This document shows, piece by piece, positions 19,463 through 27,044 of a DNA stretch of 64,000 bases. The position numbers and the translations under genes were made by a program. The stretch covers positions 48,723 to 112,722 of the forward strand of contig NZ_AULZ01000017.1 in NCBI RefSeq assembly GCF_000422545.1, written 5' to 3'. Each line of letters begins with the position of its first letter. Positions within the stretch are counted from its first letter, which is position 1. The stretch comes from Desulfocurvibacter africanus subsp. africanus DSM 2603 (lineage in GTDB: Bacteria; Desulfobacterota; Desulfovibrionia; Desulfovibrionales; Desulfovibrionaceae). Below the pieces are notes generated by a model. That model was not told the origin of the DNA and ran no database searches. It saw nothing but the letters and a program-made list of their open reading frames with translations.

Positions 19463-20479
19463 ATGGAGATGAAGGAAGTGCGCGCCTCGGCGCGGGAGTT
19501 GATGAAGGGATTCTGTCGGGTCTGTCCCGTATGCGACGGTCGAGTGTGCGCCGGCGAGGTTCCGGGCATGGGTGGCCTGGGCACGGGTGCGTCCTTCCGG
19601 GCCAATGTGCAGGCGCTGGCGGATGTGCGCTTCGACATGCGCCTGTTGCACGACGCCGCGACCCCTGACCTGTCCGTGACCGTGCTGGGCAAGGAGCTGG
19701 CCCTGCCCGTGCTCGCCGCGCCCATCGGCGGCGTGTCCTTCAACATGGGCGGCAAGCGCAGCGAAGAGGAATATGTCGCGGCGGTGCTGCACGGCTGCCG
19801 CGTGCGCGGCACCCTGGGCTGCTCCGGCGACGGCGTGCCCTCCTTCATCATCGAGGCGGGCCTGAAGGCCCTGCGCGAACTGGGCGGCGAGGCCATCCCC
19901 TTCATCAAGCCCTGGGAGGATGCCGAGCTCTACGAAAAATTGGGCAAGGCCGCCGAGGCGGGAGCGCGCATCGCCGGCATCGACGTGGATGCCGCCGGCC
20001 TGGTGACCCTGGCCAAGATGGGTCGGCCTGTGGGTCCCAAGTCATCCGCCAAGCTGCGCGACATCATCGACCGCTTCCCCATGCAGTTCATCCTCAAGGG
20101 CATCATGACCCCGGACGAGGCGCGCAAGGCCCGCGACGCGGGTGCGGCGGGCATCGTGGTCTCCAACCATGGCGGACGGGTGCTGGACTTCACGCCCGGT
20201 GTGGCCGATGTGCTGCCCAAGGTGGCCGCGGCGGTCAAGGGCGAGATGGTCGTGCTGGCCGACGGCGGTGTTCGCAACGGCGTGGACGTGCTCAAGATGC
20301 TGGCCCTGGGCGCGGACGCAGTGCTCATCGGCCGGCCCTTCGCCGTGGCGGCCGTGGGCGGCCTGCAGGACGGCGTTACGGCCTACCTGGATCAGCTCGC
20401 GGGCGAGTTGCGCTCGGCCATGGTGCTCACGGGCACGGCCAAGGCCTCGCAGGTCGATTCCGGCATTCTGCATCAGTAA
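19463..20479 (+). CDS. FMN-dependent alpha-hydroxy-acid dehydrogenase-like protein
   Basis: 338 residues from the ATG at 19463, with AAGGAG 10 nt upstream. The TIM-barrel core shows PVLAAPIGG, QFILKGIMTPDEA (catalytic Lys region), VVSNHGGR (active-site His) and LADGGVRNGVDVLKML, with GRPFAVAAVGG binding the FMN phosphate. This is the lactate dehydrogenase / glycolate oxidase family. The N-terminus is unusual in having four Cys (CRVCPVCDGRVC), which could bind a metal or iron-sulfur cluster. The substrate cannot be told; lactate is plausible for a sulfate reducer. Confidence 0.85.
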   Translation: MEMKEVRASARELMKGFCRVCPVCDGRVCAGEVPGMGGLGTGASFRANVQALADVRFDMRLLHDAATPDLSVTVLGKELALPVLAAPIGGVSFNMGGKRSEEEYVAAVLHGCRVRGTLGCSGDGVPSFIIEAGLKALRELGGEAIPFIKPWEDAELYEKLGKAAEAGARIAGIDVDAAGLVTLAKMGRPVGPKSSAKLRDIIDRFPMQFILKGIMTPDEARKARDAGAAGIVVSNHGGRVLDFTPGVADVLPKVAAAVKGEMVVLADGGVRNGVDVLKMLALGADAVLIGRPFAVAAVGGLQDGVTAYLDQLAGELRSAMVLTGTAKASQVDSGILHQ

Positions 20480-20480
20480 G

Positions 20481-20723
20481 ATGCCTCCGGCGGCCAAAGG
20501 GGCGCCGCCCCTTTGAAAACCCCGCCAGGGGTGACGCCCCCCTGGACCCGCGATGTGTGAAGGAATGCCGACAAAGCTCGGCATTCCTTCACATCGAGTC
20601 ATCTTCGCTTGAGCGAGCGTCCGGAATCCATCCCGCGCGAAGCGGGCAACATTTCCGAATATAAGGGGTCCAGGGGGCCGTGCTCCCTGGTGGGTGGGGT
20701 TCGGGGAGGGCAACGCCCTCCCC
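20481..20723 (+). repeat. Family B repeat, long composite copy
   Basis: It begins ATGCCTCCGGCGGCC, continues with hairpin AAAGGGGCG...CGCCCCTTT, an inverted half-copy (CCAGGGG...CCCCTGG), a perfect central hairpin (GAAGGAATGCCGA...TCGGCATTCCTTC) and ends with the standard unit GGGTCCAGGGGG...CCCTGGTGGGTGGGG plus GGGGAGGGC...GCCCTCCCC. The same 15-nt start and the same end are found in the copy inside mnmE. Confidence 0.8.
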
Positions 20724-20728
20724 GATTC

Positions 20729-21976
20729 TTATTTGCAGGGCAGTACCAGGCGGGCCAGTTCCTCCAGCACGGGCAGCATCTTTCCGTACAGCCCGCCCGA
20801 GCCGGGCGGCGGTCCGAACAGGGCCGCGCGCTGCTGCTTGAGGCCGGTCAGACACACGGCGTCGGGAGCCGAGGCCAAGGTCATGGCCAGCCGCTCGGCC
20901 AGCAGGTAGCCGCTCAGGCCCTGGTGGAACAGGCGCATCGTGCCGGTGAAGCCCGTGGCTTGAGCCCGCCAGAAGTCAGCGGCCACGTCCGTGGGCTCAC
21001 AGGCTTGGATCTGGCGCACAAGGGCGTAAAGGCTGCTGATGCCCGCGCCCGGTATGCCGCGCCGCCAGCCAAGCAGCCAGGGATTGCGCCAGAAGAGCAG
21101 GAAGTGTTCCTGGCCAAGGCGCACGATGTCGGACAACTGCCCGGATGCCTCCGCAAGGGCAGGATCGTCCCAGCGCACGGGCAAGCCCTCCAGGTCCCAG
21201 GCGGGCACCTGGCTTCTCGCGACCTCCAGGCCGCCAAGCACCCTCAGCAGATGGGCCAGCCAGCGGTTGGCCTCGGCCGAAGCCGGTGTCTCCAGGTGCG
21301 CGTAGGACAGCACGGCGCGGCCCCGACCCAGACGGGTTTCCACCACGCAGGGCTGGCCGGCCATGAAGTGCGGCCACAGGCGCACGCCGTACATGTTTTG
21401 CCAATCATCAAGCGTTTCTTCCGGCAGGCTGGACAGCGGGATATCCGCGACCATGAGATCCGGACCGGGGGTTTCGTAGGCCGCCAGAACCCTTACGTCC
21501 GGATTTGGCGCGGGATTGAAGCGCGCCGGCCACCATACCGGCAGAAGTGGGGCTTCGGTCAGCCCCTCTGGCATGAGCTCGCAACGTTCGTCGGCCAGGC
21601 GCACGTGCATGTGGCCGCTGACGAAGTGCTGCATGCGGTCCGTGAAACCCTTGCGCGTCCAGGGACAAAGGTCCAGCCCGCCGGCTGTGAGCGCCAGGCC
21701 GGCCCCGCCGCAGAAGCCCAGGTAGGCCCCGCCCTCGGTCACATAGCGCCGCACCGCCGCCAATCCCACGGAACCAAGGTGCTCGGCCTTGCGTCGCGCC
21801 CAGCCGCCGGGAACCAGCAACATGCGCGGACGCTGTTCCAGGAACACCGGTATTTCTCCAGCCCCGGCCAGCACGGCGGGCACGCCCAAGGCTTTCAGAG
21901 CCCGCCACGCGAGCAGGCCCCAGATATGCGATTCATCCCATAGCACGAGCACGGATTCGGACAAATGTTTGGACAT
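20729..21976 (-). CDS. BPL_N-domain (glutamine-amidotransferase-like) protein
   Basis: 415 residues. The N-terminal half resembles the BPL_N / class I amidotransferase-like fold: VLWDESHIWG, LLVPGGWARRK, YVTEGGAYLGFCGGAGLAL. The nucleophile-elbow Cys in GFCGGAG is kept. The C-terminal half is a helical region of unknown function. There is no signal peptide. The family is named from the N-terminus of yeast biotin-protein ligase and its bacterial members are uncharacterised. It ends directly at the family B repeat and seems monocistronic. Confidence 0.7.
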   Translation of the reverse strand: MSKHLSESVLVLWDESHIWGLLAWRALKALGVPAVLAGAGEIPVFLEQRPRMLLVPGGWARRKAEHLGSVGLAAVRRYVTEGGAYLGFCGGAGLALTAGGLDLCPWTRKGFTDRMQHFVSGHMHVRLADERCELMPEGLTEAPLLPVWWPARFNPAPNPDVRVLAAYETPGPDLMVADIPLSSLPEETLDDWQNMYGVRLWPHFMAGQPCVVETRLGRGRAVLSYAHLETPASAEANRWLAHLLRVLGGLEVARSQVPAWDLEGLPVRWDDPALAEASGQLSDIVRLGQEHFLLFWRNPWLLGWRRGIPGAGISSLYALVRQIQACEPTDVAADFWRAQATGFTGTMRLFHQGLSGYLLAERLAMTLASAPDAVCLTGLKQQRAALFGPPPGSGGLYGKMLPVLEELARLVLPCK

Positions 21977-22079
21977 ACGGCCAGGGACGTATCAGGCCAG
22001 CGCCAAGGGGGCAAGAACCGGCAATCGAAAGGAAACTTGGAGTGAAACGCAATCTGCTCTACAGCGGCTTGCAAATGAA

Positions 22080-22150
22080 ATGTGGGTCCAGGGAAATCAT
22101 TTCCCTGGCGGGTGAGAGTCTGAGAGAGGGCGGCGCCCTCTCTCAGTTGA
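22080..22150 (+). repeat. Family B paired-hairpin repeat
   Basis: GGGTCCAGGGAAATCATTTCCCTGG forms hairpin 1 and TGAGAGAGGGC with GCCCTCTCTCA forms hairpin 2, joined by CGGGTGAGAGTC. The stems differ from other copies yet pair perfectly. It lies between rfaD and the BPL_N gene. Confidence 0.78.
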
Positions 22151-22241
22151 TATGCAATGCTCTCCGGCTGGGCTTTGATAACGTGCACAAGCGGAATGCA
22201 CGGAAACGGAACACCGGAAGCGTTCGAAAACGGATAAGCTG

Positions 22242-23228
22242 TTAATTGCCCAGGAAGGAATCGTCCTTGGCCAGATAGTTGCGCACGTAGTCGGCCACGC
22301 CATCCTCCAGCGTGGTGAACGGCTTGTCATAGCCGGCCCGGCGCAGCTTTTCCATGGGCGCTTCGGTGAAGTACTGGTACTTGCCGCGCAGGATCTCGGG
22401 CATGTCGATGTACTCGATGACCGGCGCCCTATCCATGGCCGAGAACACTGCCCTGGCCAGATCGTTCCAGGTGCGGGCCTGGCCCGTGCCCACGTTGAAG
22501 ATGCCGTTGACCTCCGGATGCTCCAGCAGCCAGGCCATGACCTCCAGGCAATCCTTGACGTAGATGAAATCGCGCATCTGACCGCCGTCGGGGTATTCGG
22601 GCTTGTAGGACTTGAAAAGCTTCATTTTTCCGCCAGTTGGGCCGCTGTCGCCGATCTGCGCGAAGGCCTTGCAAATAACGCTCTTCATGTCCGCCTTGTG
22701 ATACTCGTTGGGGCCGTAGACATTGAAGAATTTGAGGCTGGCCATCTTGTCCATGAGCCCGCCGCGCAGAGCCCACATGTCCACGAGCTGCTTTGAGTAG
22801 CCGTACATGTTCAGCGGCTTGAGCCTGGACGTGGTGTCGTGGTCGTCCGAAAACCCGAGCGCGCCGTCGCCATAGGTCGCCGCGCTGGAGGCGTTGATAA
22901 AGCGGATGTTCCGCTCAGCCGCGTAGCGCAACAGGACCTGCGTATAGCGATAGTTGTTGTCCATGAGGTAGTCGGCGTCACGCTCCGTGGTCGAGGAACA
23001 AGCGCCCATGTGAATGATGGCCTTGGCGTGCAGATCCTCGTCACCCAGCACGAGCTTGAGGAACTCCTGCTTGTGGACGTAGTCGCGGTAGGTCAGGTTG
23101 ACCAGATTCTTCCATTTCTCGCTCTCGGCCAGATTGTCCACGACGAGAATGTCCTCGATGCCCATCTGGTTCAGCTTCCAGACCATGGCGCTGCCGATGA
23201 ACCCGGCACCGCCGGTGACGATATGCAT
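22242..23228 (-). CDS. rfaD: ADP-L-glycero-D-manno-heptose-6-epimerase
   Basis: 328 residues, an extended short-chain dehydrogenase. The Rossmann motif GGAGFIGS opens the protein, the catalytic Tyr-Lys is in YGYSK and FFNVYGPNEYHK matches RfaD/HldD. It converts ADP-D-glycero- to ADP-L-glycero-manno-heptose for the inner core of lipopolysaccharide. GGAG is 8 nt before the ATG. The length is normal. It is transcribed alone, divergent from hisHF. Confidence 0.95.
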   Translation of the reverse strand: MHIVTGGAGFIGSAMVWKLNQMGIEDILVVDNLAESEKWKNLVNLTYRDYVHKQEFLKLVLGDEDLHAKAIIHMGACSSTTERDADYLMDNNYRYTQVLLRYAAERNIRFINASSAATYGDGALGFSDDHDTTSRLKPLNMYGYSKQLVDMWALRGGLMDKMASLKFFNVYGPNEYHKADMKSVICKAFAQIGDSGPTGGKMKLFKSYKPEYPDGGQMRDFIYVKDCLEVMAWLLEHPEVNGIFNVGTGQARTWNDLARAVFSAMDRAPVIEYIDMPEILRGKYQYFTEAPMEKLRRAGYDKPFTTLEDGVADYVRNYLAKDDSFLGN

Positions 23229-23418
23229 TGCTCACTCCAATCGGATGCGGATTATTCTGATAAAATGTCCCAGCCCGGTTTCATAGCGCACCCCGCCGCG
23301 CTTTCCAACCCTCTTTCCGGGAGCTGGCCCGCGCCTCGAGCTTGTCTTGACGTGACGGATATGCTTTTAAGGGACTTCCTCAGTCGTCGTCCAACCTTCC
23401 TGTCCGGAGGACCGCAGC

Positions 23419-24060
23419 ATGTTGGCCATTCTCGACTATGAAGCCGGCAACCAGACCTCGGTGCTCAGGGCCTTGCGCCACCTGGGCATACCCGGCGAAA
23501 TAACCCGCGATCCCGCCGTCATCGAGCGCGCCAGCGGCATCATCTTCCCTGGCGTGGGTGCTGCAGGGCAGGCCATGCAGAATCTGACGAACTCCGGTCT
23601 GGACCGAGTGCTCCGCGCGCAAATCGAGCTGGGCAAGCCGCTGCTCGGCATTTGCGTGGGCTGCCAGATCCTGCTGGACTACAGCCAGGAAAACGATACC
23701 GCCACCATGGGCGTTGTTCCGGGCGAGTGCGTCTTGTTCAATCCGGCCCTGACCGATGAGGATGGCCAACCCATCCGTGTGCCGCACATGGGCTGGAATT
23801 CCGTACAGCGCAAGGCGCCCTGCGAGCTTTTCGAGGGCATTGCGGACGACGCCGAATTCTACTTCGTGCACTCCTACTTCCCCAGCCCACGCTCCGAGTA
23901 CGTGCTGGCCACCACGACTTACGGCGTGGAATTCTGCTCCGTGCACGGACGACGCGGCATGTGGGCCGTGCAGTTCCACCCGGAGAAGAGCGGCCGCCCA
24001 GGCCTGGCCCTGCTGCGAAACTTCCACCGCTACTGCCAGGAGGCCCAAGATGCTCAGTAA
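23419..24060 (+). CDS. hisH: Imidazole glycerol phosphate synthase, glutaminase subunit
   Basis: 213 residues with the class I glutamine amidotransferase triad: Cys in [10 protein letters not shown], His and Glu in FHPEKSG. It releases ammonia from glutamine and channels it to HisF in histidine and purine-salvage (AICAR) metabolism. GGAGG precedes the ATG by 8 nt. The 3' end overlaps hisF by 11 nt, so the two subunits are translationally coupled. Confidence 0.97.
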   Translation: MLAILDYEAGNQTSVLRALRHLGIPGEITRDPAVIERASGIIFPGVGAAGQAMQNLTNSGLDRVLRAQIELGKPLLGICVGCQILLDYSQENDTATMGVVPGECVLFNPALTDEDGQPIRVPHMGWNSVQRKAPCELFEGIADDAEFYFVHSYFPSPRSEYVLATTTYGVEFCSVHGRRGMWAVQFHPEKSGRPGLALLRNFHRYCQEAQDAQ

Positions 24061-24829
24061 ACGCGTCATCCCCTGCCTGGACGTACGCGACGGCAGGCTT
24101 ACCAAGGGCATCAAGTTCAAGGGCAATGTCGACATCGGCGACCCGGTGGAAACGGCCAGGCTCTACTACGAGCAGGGCGCCGACGAGATCGTTTTCTACG
24201 ACATCACGGCCAGCTCCGATGGCCGCTCCATCATGCTCGACGTGGTGGATCGCGTGGCCAGCCAGATATTCATCCCATTCTCCGTGGGCGGCGGCATTTC
24301 CACCGTGGAGCACATGCGCGCCGTGCTCCTGGCCGGCGCCGAGAAAGTCTCGGTCAACTCCGCCGCGGTCAAGAACCCGGACATCATCTCCAAGGGCGCG
24401 GCGGCCTTTGGTTCTCAGGCTATCGTCGTGGGCATGGATGTGCTCAAGGTCGACAAGAGCGAGCAGATCCCCTCGGGCTATGAAATCGTCATCCACGGCG
24501 GGCGCAAGCGCATGGGTCTGGACGCCATCGACTGGGCCAAAACCGTGGAAGCCCTGGGCGCCGGAGAGTTGTGCGTCAACTCCATCGATGCCGACGGCAC
24601 CAAGGACGGCTACGAACTGACCCTGACGCGCATGGTCTGCGAAGCCGTGACCATCCCCGTCATCGCCTCGGGCGGCGCTGGCAACCCGCAGCACATGGTC
24701 GAGGCTGTCACCCAGGGCAAGGCCACCGCCGCGCTCATCGCCTCCATCGTGCACTACGGCGAATACACCATCCCGCAGCTTAAGCAGTACATGTCCGGCC
24801 AGGGCGTGAAGGTACGCACGGTCTGGTAG
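24050..24829 (+). CDS. hisF: Imidazole glycerol phosphate synthase, cyclase subunit
   Basis: 259 residues starting [14 protein letters not shown], the conserved first strand with the catalytic Asp. The second catalytic Asp lies in [13 protein letters not shown], and phosphate-binding GGGIS and ASGGAGNP complete the half-barrel pair. It forms the ring of imidazole glycerol phosphate. The start is internal to hisH. A family B repeat follows and no other his genes are in the window. Confidence 0.97.
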   Translation: MLSKRVIPCLDVRDGRLTKGIKFKGNVDIGDPVETARLYYEQGADEIVFYDITASSDGRSIMLDVVDRVASQIFIPFSVGGGISTVEHMRAVLLAGAEKVSVNSAAVKNPDIISKGAAAFGSQAIVVGMDVLKVDKSEQIPSGYEIVIHGGRKRMGLDAIDWAKTVEALGAGELCVNSIDADGTKDGYELTLTRMVCEAVTIPVIASGGAGNPQHMVEAVTQGKATAALIASIVHYGEYTIPQLKQYMSGQGVKVRTVW

Positions 24830-24849
24830 ATTAAAGCAGCCTGTGAATG

Positions 24850-24935
24850 AAATGTGGGTACAGGGAAATCATTATCCCTGGCGGGTGAGAGTCCGAGAGA
24901 GGGCAGCGCCCTTTCTCGGGTAAAATGCAAGTTGC
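24850..24935 (+). repeat. Family B paired-hairpin repeat
   Basis: Close relative of the 22080 copy: GGGTACAGGGAAATCATTATCCCTGG, then CGAGAGAGGGCAGCGCCCTTTCTCG. Several single-base changes between the two keep base pairing or replace it by G-T pairs. It lies just after hisF and could act as its transcript end. Confidence 0.75.
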
Positions 24936-25104
24936 TTTAGATTCCTCAGCGGCCGGGGGAACATGACTCTTCCCGGCCTCCCGATGCTCGCGGCGCGGAG
25001 TGTTCAGAGACGAATGCTCCGCGCCGGCATTTTGATGCGCTGGAAAGCTTCCCAGGCGTTAACAAATTTTGCTCGATCTCGCGCAGGCCCCACCATGCCA
25101 CGCC

Positions 25105-26097
25105 TTACGCCACGCTACGGCCCAGACGCCTTTCGAAGGCCGGGTCGGCCATGCGGCGGGTCAGGCGCACCAGCAGCGCCACCGCGGCCAGGGACAGCAG
25201 CAGCCGGCCCCAGAGAATGCCCGAGGTATGCGCGCCGAGCAGCATCATGAGCAGCGTGTCCTCGAACAGAGAGTGGCACAGGCCCATGAGCGACACGGCG
25301 TAGAACACGTCGCGCTTGCTCACGCTGCCGGACTTGGCCTCGTGAATGATGAGGCCGCCGCCGTAGGACAGGCCCATGGTCAGGCCGACGATGGTGATGG
25401 TCGAGGCCGTGGGGCCGATGCCCAGCAAGCGCAACAGCGGGCCGAGCACGCGATTCATGGCCTCGGTGGCGCGGATGCGCTCCAGCAGGCGCACGAAGGC
25501 CACCAGGCCCAGGATGATGAGGAAGATGGACGCGAAGTTGCGCGCCTGCCCGATAACCCAGGCGGTCAGTGACGTGTCGGCCTGCGCCGCCGGCTGCCAA
25601 AGCATTCGCGCGGGCTCCTGCAGGACGTCGAGGGAGGAGTAGGTCGTGTGGAGGATCGCTCCGAAAGCCAGGGCGCCCAGGAAGCGCAATCCGAGCTGAA
25701 AGCCGAGACGCGTGCCCGAGCGCTGGGCGATGCGCAGCTCCACGGGCAGGCCGTGGGCCACCAGGATCATGGTCGAGAGCACGGTGACCTGGGCCACGCT
25801 GAGGGGCTCGGCCAGGGGCAATGATGCGAAGACCAGGATGCCGGAATAGATATTGTTGAGCATGGCCGTGGCCCAGACCAGGCCGATCTCGGCGGGCAGG
25901 CCCACCAGGCCCATGAGCGGAGCCAGCGGACGAGCCAGCCAGGCGATGGCGCCAAGCTCCTGGAGAACCTTCACGGCGATGACCACGGGCACCATGATCT
26001 TGAACAACTCAAGGCTGATGCGCAGGGAATCGCGCACGATGCGCGCCAGCGATGCACCAAGGGAAGGGCGTATCGTGGAGGCGTTGGGTGTATCCAT
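25105..26097 (-). CDS. Nucleoside-recognition (Gate) domain membrane protein
   Basis: About 330 residues with eight or so hydrophobic segments in two similar halves (around LVWATAMLNNIYSGILV and TIVGLTMGLSYGGGLIIHEA). This is the pattern of the Gate / nucleoside-recognition family (SpmA/SpmB, FeoB-gate-like). The ATG at 26097 starts at DTPNASTI; a longer frame to 26163 adds only a non-typical tail. No strong ribosome-binding site distinguishes them. The transported substrate is unknown. Confidence 0.78.
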   Translation of the reverse strand: MDTPNASTIRPSLGASLARIVRDSLRISLELFKIMVPVVIAVKVLQELGAIAWLARPLAPLMGLVGLPAEIGLVWATAMLNNIYSGILVFASLPLAEPLSVAQVTVLSTMILVAHGLPVELRIAQRSGTRLGFQLGLRFLGALAFGAILHTTYSSLDVLQEPARMLWQPAAQADTSLTAWVIGQARNFASIFLIILGLVAFVRLLERIRATEAMNRVLGPLLRLLGIGPTASTITIVGLTMGLSYGGGLIIHEAKSGSVSKRDVFYAVSLMGLCHSLFEDTLLMMLLGAHTSGILWGRLLLSLAAVALLVRLTRRMADPAFERRLGRSVA

Positions 26098-26214
26098 GGT
26101 CGGTCCGGAGGGTTGCGGGTATGGGGTGCCCGCGCTTATAGCCCCCGAGGGCATGAACGGCAAGACCGCGCTCGGGGCGCGGCCTTGCTGGAAAACGAAA
26201 GGTCCGTAGTTGGA

Positions 26215-26583
26215 TCAGGCCATGGCAAGGGTGCTGACCGTGGTTATGAGCGCGTCACGGCTGATGGGTTTGGCCAGCACCGCATTGGCGCCGAAAATCT
26301 TGGCCAGGTCGAGATAATCCAGCCTGCCGATGGAGCCGCCTCCGGATATCGCCAGGATCTTGCAGGGTGTCTTGCGTCCCTTGATCTCGCGTATGGTCTC
26401 GAAACCGTCCTTGCGGGGCATGAAGATATCGACGATAACCAGATCGGCGGGACCGCTATCCAAACGTCTCAGGGCTGCTTCTCCATCTTCGGCCTCGCTT
26501 ACATGAAAGCCTTCCTTCTCAAGGAAACGACGCAGGAACGTGCGGATGGCGGCGTCGTCGTCGATGACAAGAATGTTGTGCAT
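26215..26583 (-). CDS. Single-domain response regulator
   Basis: 122 residues, a stand-alone CheY-like receiver. Acidic residues 8-10 (VIDDDAAI), phospho-acceptor Asp in VIVDIFMPRKDG and Lys in AKPIS are all present. There is no output domain. GGGAGG lies 6 nt before the ATG. It is about 460 nt beyond the end of the large hybrid kinase gene (27041) and on the same strand, with an opposite-strand gene between. It could be a phosphorylation partner of that kinase, which is inference. Confidence 0.93.
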   Translation of the reverse strand: MHNILVIDDDAAIRTFLRRFLEKEGFHVSEAEDGEAALRRLDSGPADLVIVDIFMPRKDGFETIREIKGRKTPCKILAISGGGSIGRLDYLDLAKIFGANAVLAKPISRDALITTVSTLAMA

Positions 26584-26672
26584 GGTCAGCCTCCCTGGAA
26601 TGTAAGACAGTACCCATGGAAGGCCAGCTATAGCATACTTTGAAATGGTGACAATCAGTTTTTGGTGACACG

Positions 26673-27044
26673 ATGAATGATGAAGTCAAGAAGCTTGCAG
26701 CGATAATTGAACACATGACTTCCATGGCAAGAAAGCATGCTGCTTCGCACTGCGAACTTGGCTGGTGGGTCGTGCTGTGTGGCGGTGCATTGGAGCCTGA
26801 CGATTTCGACCAGCGTGAGCGCATGCGCGAGAGATTGGTGGAGCTTGTGCGTGAACTCGGCATTGCGCTGCAGGAGCATGTCTGGGTCTGGGACGAGCTC
26901 AACCAGGCCCAGTTGGTCGTCGGGCGGTTTCCGTCCTACGAACAGGCCATGGACACGGCCGAGCTCCTGAGCGAGCGTATCAAGAACGTCTGTGACGGCG
27001 TGGCGGTGCGGGTCATGCAGGAACTGGAGGAAGGTCGAGGCTAG
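26673..27044 (+). CDS. Hypothetical protein, 123 aa
   Basis: A soluble, mostly helical acidic protein with Trp-rich central part (ELGWWVVLCGG and EHVWVWDE). No signal peptide, no membrane segment and no known motif. The codon use looks like that of its neighbours. It is divergent from the receiver gene at 26215 and its last codons overlap the end of the hybrid kinase gene by 4 nt, tail to tail. The function is unknown. Confidence 0.65.
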   Translation: MNDEVKKLAAIIEHMTSMARKHAASHCELGWWVVLCGGALEPDDFDQRERMRERLVELVRELGIALQEHVWVWDELNQAQLVVGRFPSYEQAMDTAELLSERIKNVCDGVAVRVMQELEEGRG

